In this document: piece by piece, positions 34,459-43,708 of the stretch | How the letters are laid out: every line of letters begins with the position of its first letter | How positions within the stretch are numbered: the first letter of the stretch is position 1 | Source: JACKHA01 sp041401985 | GTDB lineage: Bacteria; Planctomycetota; Phycisphaerae; Phycisphaerales; UBA1924 | Reading direction: 5' to 3' | Assembly: GCA_041401985.1 (NCBI GenBank) | Contig: JAWKTE010000019.1 | Location: forward strand, 11,040-75,039 | DNA: 64,000 nucleotides | Notes under the pieces: model-generated | The model's database searches: none | The model's input: the letters and a program-made list of their open reading frames with translations, nothing else | What the model was told of the DNA's origin: nothing | Made by a program: the position numbers and the translations under genes

Positions 34459-34929
34459 ATGACCCGCCCCGTCGCTGCGTCGGCCCTGAGCCTGTCCATC
34501 GCGTCGCTCGCCTTGCTCTCGGCGTGCTCGAGCGTGGCCCCGCCGCGTCTGTCGATCGCCGACGTGCAGGTGCGGGAGGTTACGCCCGAGGGCTCGTCGA
34601 TGGTCGTGTTCGTGCGGGCGGAGAACCCCAACGACAAGCCGATCCCGCTGCGGAGCCTGGACTACAGCGTGTCGATGGGCGGGCAGCACGTGTTCGCGGC
34701 CACGCGCGAGGCCGAGGCGACCCTCCCGCGATTCGGGACGCTGGACCTGCCGCTCCCGGTCAGCGTGCCGGCGACCGATCGCCCGATCGGTCCGAGCGAC
34801 TTCGACCTGAGCCTGACGCTGCGGTACCGGGCGCCCGGGAAACTCAACGAGACGCTGTTTGACGCCGGGCTGCTGCGGCCATCGGTGTCGGCCGGGGGCG
34901 AAGGCTCGGCGGACCTGACCGGGGGGTAA
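34459..34929 (+). CDS. LEA14/WHy-like lipoprotein
   Basis: A 156-residue lipoprotein. The signal peptide ends in a lipobox (LALLSAC, Cys about residue 19). The mature part matches the water-stress/hypersensitive (LEA type 2) fold: LSIADVQVREVTPEGSSMVV, VRAENPNDKPIPLRSLDYSV, GTLDLPLPVSVPATD. Proteins of this kind occur at the periplasmic face of the outer membrane and are tied to desiccation stress in some organisms. It ends convergently with another lipoprotein gene only 4 bases away. Confidence 0.8.
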   Translation: MTRPVAASALSLSIASLALLSACSSVAPPRLSIADVQVREVTPEGSSMVVFVRAENPNDKPIPLRSLDYSVSMGGQHVFAATREAEATLPRFGTLDLPLPVSVPATDRPIGPSDFDLSLTLRYRAPGKLNETLFDAGLLRPSVSAGGEGSADLTGG

Positions 34930-34933
34930 CCCG

Positions 34934-35407
34934 TCAGCGGTCGGTCCAGCGGATCGGGGCGGCCCCGACGCCCCGGAGCGCTTCGAGGCGGTCCGCCAGG
35001 TCGGTCAGGAACGCCCATTCCCGATTCACGTCGCCGAAACGCCCGATTCGGAGGCGAAGCTCGATTGGCGTGTTCTCGCCCCGGTCGGCCGGCGAGCCGG
35101 GCGGGGCGTCGGCGGGCGGGGCCGCCCGGGTGGCGGTCAGGATCGCGACCTCATCTCGCGAAGTGACCATCTCGACCCGCTGGGTGAGGGGGTCCGGGCG
35201 GACGACGTGCATGATGGTCATCTCGACCCTGGGTGCGGCGGCCCAGGCGGCGGCCTCGATGTCGTCCCAATCGGCCACGACGCGTTCCGGGCGGGGGCGG
35301 AGGGCCGCCGACTCGGGCACCGGCGGGGGCAGGTCGGCGGCGCAGGCGCCGAGGAGGACGGTCAGGCAGAGGAGGGCAAGACCCACCCTTGTTCTGGGGG
35401 GATTCAT
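34934..35407 (-). CDS. Hypothetical lipoprotein
   Basis: A 157-residue lipoprotein with a signal peptide and lipobox (LALLCLTVLLGACAAD). The mature part starts with a proline-rich spacer, then WDDIEAAAWAAAPRVEMTIM and short beta-like strands. No family is recognised. It is convergent with the LEA-like lipoprotein and divergent from phoH, whose start is only 74 bases away, so the promoters overlap. Confidence 0.7.
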   Translation of the reverse strand: MNPPRTRVGLALLCLTVLLGACAADLPPPVPESAALRPRPERVVADWDDIEAAAWAAAPRVEMTIMHVVRPDPLTQRVEMVTSRDEVAILTATRAAPPADAPPGSPADRGENTPIELRLRIGRFGDVNREWAFLTDLADRLEALRGVGAAPIRWTDR

Positions 35408-35480
35408 CCCGACCTTTCGGCGGCGTGAAGCAGAGCCGGGCGAACGCCGACTTCGTATAGAATCGGAGGAGCGTCCGGGC

Positions 35481-36692
35481 GTGCGGCGGCGTTCGTCGGC
35501 ACGCCGGACGGGGCGGGGGCCGGGATCGGTCCCCGGGAGCGACCTGTTGGCGGAAGTGACCATCCGGGTTCCCAGCGGTTCATCTCGCCAGGGCGTGGTT
35601 GGCTCTGGAGAGCGGAACCTGAAGCTGATCCGCGAGGCGCTGGGGGTCAGCGTGACCGCGCGCGAGGACTTCGTGCGTGTGTCGGGCGAGTCGGAGGCGG
35701 TCCGCGTGGCGCGGAACGTGCTCGAGCGACTGGGCCGCACGCCGGCCCTGTCCCGCCAGGAAGTGTTGCAGGTTATCGCCGACGAGGGCGGGCGTGTGGC
35801 GACGGGTCGCGTGACCCACTTCGAGCCGAGGGATGATGGCCCGCGCGGGCGTCGCAGCGACGCGTACTCGCGCCGGGGCGATCGGTACGGCGAGGCGTTC
35901 GTCCGCCCGGACTTCGACGACCGGCGGATCGACCTGACGCCCTGGGACGGCGAACTGGCGGTGTACGCCGGCGGTCGGGCGGTGCAGCCCAAAACGCCGA
36001 ACCAGCAGGCGTATCTGGAGGCGATCCGCGACAACGACATGGTCTTCGCCGCGGGCCCGGCGGGCACGGGCAAGACCTACCTGGCGGTGGCGGCGGCGGT
36101 GCACCTGCTGCGGACGGATCGGGTCAAGCGGCTGATCCTGACGCGCCCGGCGGTGGAAGCGGGCGAGCGGCTGGGCTTCCTGCCCGGCGACATGCAGGCG
36201 AAGGTGAACCCGTACCTGCGTCCGCTGCTGGATGCCGTGCACGACATGATGGACTACGGCACGATCCGTCGCTTCATGGACAGCGACGTGGTGGAGATCG
36301 TGCCGCTGGCGTTCATGCGGGGGCGGACGCTGAACAACGCGATGGTGATTCTGGACGAGGCCCAGAACACGACGCGGACGCAGATGCAGATGTTCCTGAC
36401 GCGCCTGGGGCACGGCTCGAAGATGGTCGTGACCGGCGACATCACGCAGGTTGACCTGCCCGAGCCGGCCGAGTCCGGGCTTGTGGACGCGATCCGTCGG
36501 CTGCGGCGCGTGAAGGGCGTGGGCATGGTGGCGTTCGAGGGCCAGGACGTGGTGCGCCACACGCTGGTGCAGCGGGTGATCGAGGCGTACGGAATCGACG
36601 AGGGCGGCGAGCGCGGCGGGGACAACGCGTCGCTGATCCGCGGCGGGCGGTGGACGCCGCCCGCGGGCGAGCCCGCTGCGGAGGGGGCCTGA
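35481..36692 (+). CDS. phoH: PhoH-family ATPase
   Basis: A 403-residue protein with a short N-terminal KH-like region (IRVPSGSSRQGVVGSGERNL, LKLIREALGVSVTAREDFV) and a C-terminal PhoH ATPase domain: Walker A GPAGTGKTYLAVAAA near residue 192, TRPAVEAGERLGFLPGD, Walker B VILDEAQNTT near 292, and TGDITQVDLP. PhoH proteins are linked to RNA metabolism and, in many bacteria, sit next to YbeY and PgpH. Here pgpH follows after 2 bases but no ybeY is seen. GTG at 35481 was chosen because GGAGGA lies 10 bases upstream; later GTG or TTG codons before the KH-like part are possible. Confidence 0.88.
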   Translation: MRRRSSARRTGRGPGSVPGSDLLAEVTIRVPSGSSRQGVVGSGERNLKLIREALGVSVTAREDFVRVSGESEAVRVARNVLERLGRTPALSRQEVLQVIADEGGRVATGRVTHFEPRDDGPRGRRSDAYSRRGDRYGEAFVRPDFDDRRIDLTPWDGELAVYAGGRAVQPKTPNQQAYLEAIRDNDMVFAAGPAGTGKTYLAVAAAVHLLRTDRVKRLILTRPAVEAGERLGFLPGDMQAKVNPYLRPLLDAVHDMMDYGTIRRFMDSDVVEIVPLAFMRGRTLNNAMVILDEAQNTTRTQMQMFLTRLGHGSKMVVTGDITQVDLPEPAESGLVDAIRRLRRVKGVGMVAFEGQDVVRHTLVQRVIEAYGIDEGGERGGDNASLIRGGRWTPPAGEPAAEGA

Positions 36693-36694
36693 GC

Positions 36695-39070
36695 ATGTCG
36701 AAGGCCTCGACCAAGCCCGGTGACTCCGGGGCGCGCAAGCGCCGCGGGACGGCGCAGTCGCGCCGCGAGGCGGTCATCCTCGAGACCAAGCGGATGCTGC
36801 GGGACCCGCGCGTGGGCTGGGGGCTGGTGACGGGCGTGGTGTTCGTGGTGCTGGCGACGCTCGCGGGCGTGTGGGCGCAGGATCGCCCGCTGGTGGGCGA
36901 GGGGCGGGTGATGAGCGGCACGCGGGCCGTGCGCCTCGAGTTCTCCGTGGAGGACGCGGACCTGACGGAGCAGAATCGGGAGGCGGCCCGGCGGGCGACG
37001 CCGCGGATTTTTGTCGCGGAGCCCTCGCGTCTGGAAGAGTTGTCCGCGTCGGTTGCGAACCTGCCTTTGACGCTGGCGGGCGTGGAGTCGCTGGACGAGG
37101 TCGACGCGCAGATCCGCCAGAACTTCGGGCTGACGCAGGAGTCGCTGGCGGTGGTGCTCTCGCATGTGTCGGAGGGCGTGGCGGACCCGGCGTGGGCGAC
37201 GGCCTCGGGCGTGCTGGTGGAACTCGTGCGCGAGACGCCGATGGTGAGCCGCGAGACCTGGCAGCGGTTCACGCAGGAGGGCGTGGGCAACCAGATCGAA
37301 CTTCGGATCGGCAACGCGCCCGGGCGGCTTGTGCCGGCGACGCGAGTGGTGAACATCGGCGCCTCGGAGGAAACGCGCCGGGAAGAGGCCGAGTCGCTCG
37401 CGGCCCGAGCGGGGTTCGACGGGGTCGAGCGCCGTGTGGTGGCGGCGCGGATCATGTCGGTGGCGCGTGCGACGTTCGAGGAGGACCAGGCGGCGACGCG
37501 CGCGGCCCAGGAGGAGGCGGCGTCGCAAGTGCCGGCCGCGACCCGGGTCGTGCCCGCGGGCGAGATCCTGTATCGGCGGGGCGATGTGCTGGGGCCGACG
37601 GCGGCCCAGTTGCTCGAGGCCGAACTCGAGTCGTTCAATCGCAACGCGCCGGCGTGGCGGATCACGGCGCGGCGGGTGTCTTTGGCCGCGGTTGTCGCCG
37701 GCGTGACGGCCGGCATGGCGGGGTACATCGTGCTGTTCTGCCCGCGTGTGCGGCGGAACCCCACGCGGGCCGCGGCCCTGGCGGGGCTTGGGCTGGGTGT
37801 GATCTGGCTGGCCGCGATCGTGGCGGTGTACGACCCGCGTCTGGTGCTGTTGGCGCTGGTGGTGCCGACGGTGCTGGCCGCGTCGGTGATCGTCGTGGCG
37901 TACGACCAGCGGACCGCGCTGGCGCTCGGGGCGGGGATCGCGCTTTTGGTGAGCCTGCTGCTGGCCCAGGCGGTGGCGGCGTTGATCCTGACGCTGGGCG
38001 GGGTGGCGGTTGCGGCGTGGCAACTCCGGGAGGTCCGCGAGCGGCGCACCCTGATCCGTGCGGGTGTGATGCTGGCGCTGTGCCTGGGGAGCGGGACGCT
38101 GGCCACGTCGCTGGTGATCCTGCCGGTGAGCACGGAGTCGATGACCCAGGCGCTGCTGGACTCGGCGTTCCTTGCGATCGGCGGGCTGACCGTCGCGGGG
38201 ATGATCCTGTTCATCCTGCCGGTGCTGGAGAAGGCGTTCGACATCACGACGGGCCTGACGCTGATCGAGCTGCGCGATCCGAAGCACCCGCTGCTGCGTC
38301 AGTTGCAGCAGCAGGCGCCGGGGACGTACAACCACTCGCTGAACGTGGCGTCGATCTCGGAGGCCGCGGCCGACGCGGTCGGGGCCGATTCGCTGCTGAC
38401 CTATGTGGGGTGCCTGTACCACGACATCGGGAAGATGACCAAGCCCGAGTACTTCGTGGAGAACCAGGCGGGCGGGCCGAACAAGCACGACCGGCTGAGC
38501 CCGGCGATGAGCCTGCTGGTGATCGTGGGGCACGTCAAGGACGGGCTTGAGATGGCGCGCGAGCACGATCTGCCGCGGGCGATCGAGCACTTCATCGAGG
38601 CGCACCACGGCACAACGCTGGTGGAGTACTTCTACCGGCGCGCGGTGGAGCAGGCCAAGGACGGGTCGGAATCGGTGCCGGAGGAGTTGTCGTACCGGTA
38701 TCCGGGGCCGAAGCCACGGACGCGTGAGGTGGCGATCGCGATGCTCTCCGACGCGGTGGAGAGCGCGACGCGGACGCTGTCGGACCCGACGCCCAGCCGC
38801 ATCGACGCGCTGGTGCGGAGCATCGCCAACAAGCGGCTGATGGACGGGCAGTTCGACGACTGCGACCTGACGCTGCGGCAGTTGCAGGCGATCGTGGAGT
38901 CGGTGTCGAAGACGGTGTCGGCGATCTACCACGGGCGGATCGCGTACCCGGGGGCCGGAGCGCCGAAGAAGAAGACGACGGCGCCGGGGGTGCCGACGGA
39001 CACGGGTGTGGTGGCGGCGGGGGCGGGGGCGCCCGCCGGTGCGGCGCCCGGGAACGCGAAATCGGCGTGA
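36695..39070 (+). CDS. pgpH: PgpH-type 7TM-HD phosphodiesterase (c-di-AMP hydrolase family)
   Basis: A 791-residue membrane protein: an N-terminal helix (WGLVTGVVFVVLATLAGVW), a large extracytoplasmic domain (7TMR-HDED type) to about residue 330, about seven helices (residues 335-520), then a cytoplasmic HD domain with HxxxH in TYNHSLNVASISE, YHDIGKM, and EAHHGTTLVEYFYRRA. In Firmicutes PgpH hydrolyses the second messenger c-di-AMP; that activity is inferred. A Thr/Pro/Ala-rich tail closes the protein. It starts 2 bases after phoH and its stop abuts the stop of rnr on the other strand. Confidence 0.92.
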   Translation: MSKASTKPGDSGARKRRGTAQSRREAVILETKRMLRDPRVGWGLVTGVVFVVLATLAGVWAQDRPLVGEGRVMSGTRAVRLEFSVEDADLTEQNREAARRATPRIFVAEPSRLEELSASVANLPLTLAGVESLDEVDAQIRQNFGLTQESLAVVLSHVSEGVADPAWATASGVLVELVRETPMVSRETWQRFTQEGVGNQIELRIGNAPGRLVPATRVVNIGASEETRREEAESLAARAGFDGVERRVVAARIMSVARATFEEDQAATRAAQEEAASQVPAATRVVPAGEILYRRGDVLGPTAAQLLEAELESFNRNAPAWRITARRVSLAAVVAGVTAGMAGYIVLFCPRVRRNPTRAAALAGLGLGVIWLAAIVAVYDPRLVLLALVVPTVLAASVIVVAYDQRTALALGAGIALLVSLLLAQAVAALILTLGGVAVAAWQLREVRERRTLIRAGVMLALCLGSGTLATSLVILPVSTESMTQALLDSAFLAIGGLTVAGMILFILPVLEKAFDITTGLTLIELRDPKHPLLRQLQQQAPGTYNHSLNVASISEAAADAVGADSLLTYVGCLYHDIGKMTKPEYFVENQAGGPNKHDRLSPAMSLLVIVGHVKDGLEMAREHDLPRAIEHFIEAHHGTTLVEYFYRRAVEQAKDGSESVPEELSYRYPGPKPRTREVAIAMLSDAVESATRTLSDPTPSRIDALVRSIANKRLMDGQFDDCDLTLRQLQAIVESVSKTVSAIYHGRIAYPGAGAPKKKTTAPGVPTDTGVVAAGAGAPAGAAPGNAKSA

Positions 39071-41563
39071 TCAGCCTTTGTCGCGCCGGTGCTGCTTCTT
39101 GCCCTTGTCGCGCGACTTCGAGCGCTGGCTGCGCTTCTGCGATCCGGTGCGGAAGGGCTTGTCGAAGTCCTGCCAGTTCCGCTGGCCCGAGGACTCCAGG
39201 CCACCGCCGGCACCGAGTTTGAGGCCCTCGACGCCCTTGGCTTTGCCCGCGGCCCGGCCCTCGGCGTTGTCGATCACCAGGTCGAGTTCGCGTCGATCGA
39301 GGTTCACCTGCGCGATGCGGACCTGGACCGAGTCGCCCATGTTGAACGAGCGGCCCGAGCGGGCGTCGACGAGCGCGCCGGTTCGGGAGTCGATCTTCCA
39401 CGTCGGGGTTCCGCCGCCGCGGGTCACGTCGCCGGGCAGGTCCTCTTTCTTGACGAACCCGTCGATGAGGAACTTGTCGATCTGGACGAAGCAGCCCTTG
39501 GGGTTCACGCCCGTGACCACGCCGGGGTAGACCTCGCCGAGTTTGGTCGAGAGCAGTTGGAGGATCAGGAACTTGCGGAGTTGCTGCTCGGCCTCCTCGG
39601 CGTTGACTTCCTTGCCGGTGATGTGGCGGCCGATCTCGGTCAGCGTGCCCTCGTCGGGGCACATGGGCGAGCGGCGCAGGTCCTCGCCGAGGCGCTCGAA
39701 GGCGGCGTCGGACTTTGGCGCGCTCGCGGCGTTGTTGGTCTTGGCCAGGTAGGCCGCGAGGGAACGGTGGACGGTCAGATCGGCGTAGCGCCGGATGGGG
39801 CTGGTGAAGTGGGCGTAGGCGCCCGAGGCCAGGGCGAAGTGCCCGATCAGCGCGGGCGAGTACTCGGCCTTGGTCAGCGTCCGCAGCACCGCCATGTGCA
39901 CGGCCCTGGACGCCGGCGTGCCGCGCGTGGCTTCCAGCAGCGACTGGAGTTCCTGGCGCGTCGGGTTGGCGGGGATGCGGAAGCCCGCGACCATCGCGGC
40001 TTTGCGGAGCGAGTCGGAATCGCCGGGCGTGGGCTCCGGGTGCACGCGCCGCAGCAGCGGCACCTTCATCCGCTCGAACAGGCGGGCCAGCACCTCGTTG
40101 GCCTCGACCATGAACATCTCGATCAGCGTGTGCGTGAACGCGTCGTCCTCGCGCTCGGCGTCGACGACTTTGCCCTGCTCGTCGTAGATCAGCACCGACT
40201 CGGGCAGTTCCAGCGAGATCATGCCCTGGCGCTGGCGGCGTCCGCGGATGGCCTTCGCGCAAGCGTCGGCCATGCGGAGTCGGTTGAGCAGGTCCTCGGT
40301 GTAGTTCGGCTCGGTCCGGGCGTGCTTCTTCGCCTCCTCGGGATCGCCATCGATCAGGGCCTGGGCCTCGAGGTATGTCAGACGCTTGGCGCTCTTGATG
40401 AGGGTCGCGGCGGTGCCGGAGGCCAGCAGGTTCCCGTCGCGGTCGTACTCCATGTACGCGGTCTTGGCGTAGCGGTACACGCCCTCCTGCAGCGAACAGA
40501 TACCGTTGGAGAGCAGTTCCGGGAGCATCGGAATGACCAGTCGCGGCAGGTAGCACGAGTTGCCGCGCTTGACCGCTTCTTCATCCAGCGGCGTGCCGGG
40601 CGGGATGAAGTGGGCCACGTCGGCGATGTGGACGCCCAGTCGCCAGCCGCCCTTGCCGCGCCCGTCGTCGCGCTCCAGCGGCTCGATGCTGATCGCGTCG
40701 TCGTAGTCCTTGGCGTCGGGCGGGTCGATGGTGAAGATAAAGCCCTTGGTCAGATCGTCGCGTCCGGGCAGAGAGCCGTCGCGCTCGTAGGCCTCGATCT
40801 CGACCTCGTACTGGCGGGCTGCGTCGCGGGCCTGCTCGACGCACGAATCGGGGAACTCGCCGGGCAGGTTGTACGCGGCGATGACGGCCGCGGTCTCGAC
40901 CTCCGGCTCGCCCGCCTCGCCGAGGACCTTGGTGATGACGCCCTCGGCCAGGGCGTTGCCCTCGGGATAGGTCGTGATGTCCACGATGACCTTGTCGCCG
41001 ATCGTGACGTTTTTGGCCTCGGCGTCGCGGACGACGATGGGGTCGGTCAGGGCCTTGCCGTCGGGATAGACCACCCACAGGCTGCCCTGGCGACCGATCG
41101 TGCCGGCAAAGTGCGTGCGCTTCCGCTCGACGACCTCGATGACCGACCCGAGCCACTGCTTGCCCTCGAACCCCTGGCGTTCGCGACGCCGGTCGCGCGT
41201 GAACGCGATCCGCACGATGTCGCCCGAGAGCGCATCGCCGGTCTCGCCCGGGGGCACGAACACAGAACGCTCGCGCACGACCACATCGCGCGGCTCGATG
41301 AACGCGAAGCCGCGGCCCGTGGACTTGAACGTCCCGATCAGTTCGCCCCGGTCCCCGCCGGCGATATCAGAAAGCGACGGCAGCGCGACCCGCCCCGTCG
41401 GATCGATCACGATCGACTGGCGATCGGCCAGTTCCTTCAGGGCCCGGCGGAAGTCCTCGAGGTCCTCGACGCGCAGGTCCTCGGCCAGTTCGTTCACCGG
41501 GCGCGGCGTGTAGTCCTCGTGCTGGAGGTGCGAGAAGAGACGGCGTTGGTACTTGGAAGGCAT
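39071..41563 (-). CDS. rnr: Ribonuclease R (RNase II family exoribonuclease)
   Basis: An 830-residue 3'-5' exoribonuclease. Order of domains: an N-terminal helix-turn-helix (ELAEDLRVEDLEDFRRALKEL), cold-shock domains (GTFKSTGRGFAFIEP), the RNB catalytic domain with its metal-binding aspartates in DPPDAKDYDDAISIE near residue 285, YAHFTSPIRRYADLTVHR, and a C-terminal S1 domain (VYPGVVTGVNPKGCFVQIDK). The tail is basic (RSQRSKSRDKGKKQHRRDKG), as in RNase R. It degrades structured RNA and helps in ribosome and tmRNA quality control. The gene is convergent with pgpH with no gap; both need separate terminators that are not visible. Confidence 0.95.
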   Translation of the reverse strand: MPSKYQRRLFSHLQHEDYTPRPVNELAEDLRVEDLEDFRRALKELADRQSIVIDPTGRVALPSLSDIAGGDRGELIGTFKSTGRGFAFIEPRDVVVRERSVFVPPGETGDALSGDIVRIAFTRDRRRERQGFEGKQWLGSVIEVVERKRTHFAGTIGRQGSLWVVYPDGKALTDPIVVRDAEAKNVTIGDKVIVDITTYPEGNALAEGVITKVLGEAGEPEVETAAVIAAYNLPGEFPDSCVEQARDAARQYEVEIEAYERDGSLPGRDDLTKGFIFTIDPPDAKDYDDAISIEPLERDDGRGKGGWRLGVHIADVAHFIPPGTPLDEEAVKRGNSCYLPRLVIPMLPELLSNGICSLQEGVYRYAKTAYMEYDRDGNLLASGTAATLIKSAKRLTYLEAQALIDGDPEEAKKHARTEPNYTEDLLNRLRMADACAKAIRGRRQRQGMISLELPESVLIYDEQGKVVDAEREDDAFTHTLIEMFMVEANEVLARLFERMKVPLLRRVHPEPTPGDSDSLRKAAMVAGFRIPANPTRQELQSLLEATRGTPASRAVHMAVLRTLTKAEYSPALIGHFALASGAYAHFTSPIRRYADLTVHRSLAAYLAKTNNAASAPKSDAAFERLGEDLRRSPMCPDEGTLTEIGRHITGKEVNAEEAEQQLRKFLILQLLSTKLGEVYPGVVTGVNPKGCFVQIDKFLIDGFVKKEDLPGDVTRGGGTPTWKIDSRTGALVDARSGRSFNMGDSVQVRIAQVNLDRRELDLVIDNAEGRAAGKAKGVEGLKLGAGGGLESSGQRNWQDFDKPFRTGSQKRSQRSKSRDKGKKQHRRDKG

Positions 41564-41622
41564 GCGGGGGGAGGGTAGGGATAGGAAGCGAAGAGGCGGA
41601 GACGAGCGGGGTACTCGGCAAT

Positions 41623-41777
41623 GAGGGGGCGGGGCTTTCCAGCCCCGCGCGAAGGCGGCGGGCAGTCCAGGACCCCAGAGCGTTCATCGGCGGCCGCCGT
41701 TGCGCCGCGGCGATCGCGCACCCGTCAACTCAGCGTCCGCTCCCGATGCGAGTCGGGCTGGAAAGCCCGACCCCCTC
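41623..41777. repeat. REPIN-like inverted palindrome pair (family D)
   Basis: Arm 1 (41629-41648) is GCGGGGCT-TTCC-AGCCCCGC with GAGGG outside; arm 2 (41753-41770) is TCGGGCT-GGAA-AGCCCGA with CCCCCTCG outside. The arms face each other across about 100 bases of unshared sequence, in the gap between rnr and the HglS-type gene. Confidence 0.85.
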
Positions 41778-41833
41778 GTCATTGGCCGCGAGTTCGTTCA
41801 GCCGCAGATCGATTCCGCGAGAGTCCCGGCACG

Positions 41834-43564
41834 CTACCGCGCGGCCAAAGCCCCGATCCCCTTCGTCCCCGGGGGCCCTTCGAACTCCGCCGCGCTCCGC
41901 TCCATCGCGTCGCGCTCGTCCGGCGCCACCCGCCCGAGCAGACCGAGCTCGCGGTACGTCGCCAGCACGCTCTCGGCCCAGGCGCCCTTGTACTGCGCGT
42001 TGGTGTCCACGATCGGCCGCCCCAGGATGTCCTCCAGAAGTTTCTGCGTGTAGACGGGCCGCTTGGCCGCGGTCGCGACGGTGCCGTACTGGTTCAGGTT
42101 GGACGCGAAGATGCCGGCGGCGCTGACCGGCAGGAAGTCCTCGTAGCGCAGGCCCTCGACATCGGCGAAGCCGCGGCGGACGAGTTCGTGCAGATCGGTG
42201 GTGGTGATCGAGCCGCGGGCCGCGACGCCCTTGGGCGTCGCCCAGTACCGCCCGTAGACCAGCCCGTGCTCAAGCAGTTCGCGCAGCGTCTTCGGGATTG
42301 GCGCGAAGTGCGAGGCGTAGGCCGCCTCATACGCCGCGTGGTCGCGCTTGGCCAGGCCCGGGTCCTTGGCGATGGCGGCCTCGGCCTGCTCGAGGCACTG
42401 GTCGTAGAGCGTCCGCCCCTCGGGCGTGCACGCGTAGAACCGCTGCTCGATCTCGCCGAAGCGGGCGGTATGGGTGGCGTTGACTGTTGAGCCGTCGGCC
42501 TCCTCGAACTCGACGGCTTCGGTCAGCGCGCGATACGCGTCCTGGCGCAGGAACACCGGCGTGTCCTGGCTTGGCCCTTCCGTGGTGTCCTTGAAGCCCG
42601 AGTGCCTGAGTTCCTTCGGCAGGACCTCGTGGGCTTTCAACTCGTCGAGCAGGCTCGCGGCGATGGCCTCGATCTGGTCGTCGGACACGGTGCCCGCCCC
42701 AAACCCGTCGATGGCCGCGCGGTCCATCGCCTTGAAGTGCAGGCGCATCCAGTCACGGTCGGCCTGGACGCGAAGGCGAAGCAGCGCCGTCTCGACCCGC
42801 TCGAGGGCGGCTCTCTCGTTGATCTCGCCCAGGCAGAACTTCATCGCCCCGGTGTACAGGTCCATGCACAGCGTGTTGGGCGTCAGGTGGTTCAGGTGGT
42901 GCGAGCGGAAGCAGGCGATGTCGGCGGCGATCTTGAAGCCCGCGGCGCAGAGTTGCTGGTACAGCGCGTGGTCGCGGGCGCGGGGCGTCCACTTGAAGAT
43001 CCGCTCCGTGCCCTCGCGGATGAGCGCGGCCGCGTCGGCTGCTTCGAGCCCGCCCTGACGCTCGGCCTTCTCGATCAGTTCCTTGGCGCGCGGGCCGAAC
43101 ACCTGGCGCGTGGCCAGCAGCGCCTCGATCCGCCGGCGCGTCGCGTCGTCGAACGAGTCGGTCATCAGCAGCGAGACGAACACGCGGTGGGCCGGGTCCC
43201 GCGCGGAGCGGAACGCGGTCGCGATGATCGGCTGGCTCTTGGCGCCCAGGTTGGTCGTGTCATAGAAGTTGTGCGGCTGCATCGCGAACTGCGCGAAGTA
43301 CCGCCCGACCCAGTGGTACTCGTCGGGCCGCCCGATGCGGATGGCCCCGTGGCGTTCGCCGCTGGTTCGCTCGAGTTCCCGGTCGCTCATCGAGAACCCG
43401 GCGTGCAATCGCCCGAGCAGGTCGCAGACGTGCCGGTTGCAGCGCCGGTTGACCCGCAGGCTCCGGTCGTACAGCGGCGTCTCACGCCCGAACATCGCCG
43501 AGAGTTCGGCGAACAGGCGGTGCTGCATGTCGACCTTGCTGACGAACTCGGGCACGTGTGCCAC
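41834..43564 (-). CDS. DUF1338 / 2-oxoadipate dioxygenase-decarboxylase (HglS/YdcJ) family
   Basis: A 576-residue non-haem iron enzyme family protein. Matching segments are GAIRIGRPDEYHWVGRYFAQ, NFYDTTNLGAKSQPIIATAF, FVSLLMTDSF, and FRSHHLNHLTPNTLCMDLY with the metal-binding histidine cluster. The later half (YGRYWATPKGVAARG, LHELVRRGFADVEGLRYEDF, LPVSAAGIFASNL) also fits. Characterised HglS converts 2-oxoadipate to D-2-hydroxyglutarate in lysine breakdown and is close to 460 residues; this one is about 100 longer, so it may belong to the YdcJ side branch. Start GTG at 43564; no strong ribosome site. Alone on its strand between repeat-filled gaps. Confidence 0.82.
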   Translation of the reverse strand: MAHVPEFVSKVDMQHRLFAELSAMFGRETPLYDRSLRVNRRCNRHVCDLLGRLHAGFSMSDRELERTSGERHGAIRIGRPDEYHWVGRYFAQFAMQPHNFYDTTNLGAKSQPIIATAFRSARDPAHRVFVSLLMTDSFDDATRRRIEALLATRQVFGPRAKELIEKAERQGGLEAADAAALIREGTERIFKWTPRARDHALYQQLCAAGFKIAADIACFRSHHLNHLTPNTLCMDLYTGAMKFCLGEINERAALERVETALLRLRVQADRDWMRLHFKAMDRAAIDGFGAGTVSDDQIEAIAASLLDELKAHEVLPKELRHSGFKDTTEGPSQDTPVFLRQDAYRALTEAVEFEEADGSTVNATHTARFGEIEQRFYACTPEGRTLYDQCLEQAEAAIAKDPGLAKRDHAAYEAAYASHFAPIPKTLRELLEHGLVYGRYWATPKGVAARGSITTTDLHELVRRGFADVEGLRYEDFLPVSAAGIFASNLNQYGTVATAAKRPVYTQKLLEDILGRPIVDTNAQYKGAWAESVLATYRELGLLGRVAPDERDAMERSAAEFEGPPGTKGIGALAAR

Positions 43565-43708
43565 CCCTTGCTTTTGGCGTGCGAAACACCGCCGCGATCG
43601 CGGGCAGGACGCCCCGCCGCGGCACCGCTCGTCTCACCAAGAAACTCTAGGGATGGATACGGCGGGTTTCGGCTTGCCGATGGCAGGAACCGCCGTTGCG
43701 CCGCGGAC

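Noticed and set aside
36254..38932. Long minus-strand reading frame of 892 codons opposite phoH and pgpH
   Set aside because: The plus-strand genes have clear motifs; the antisense text is Arg/His/Gln-rich without motifs.
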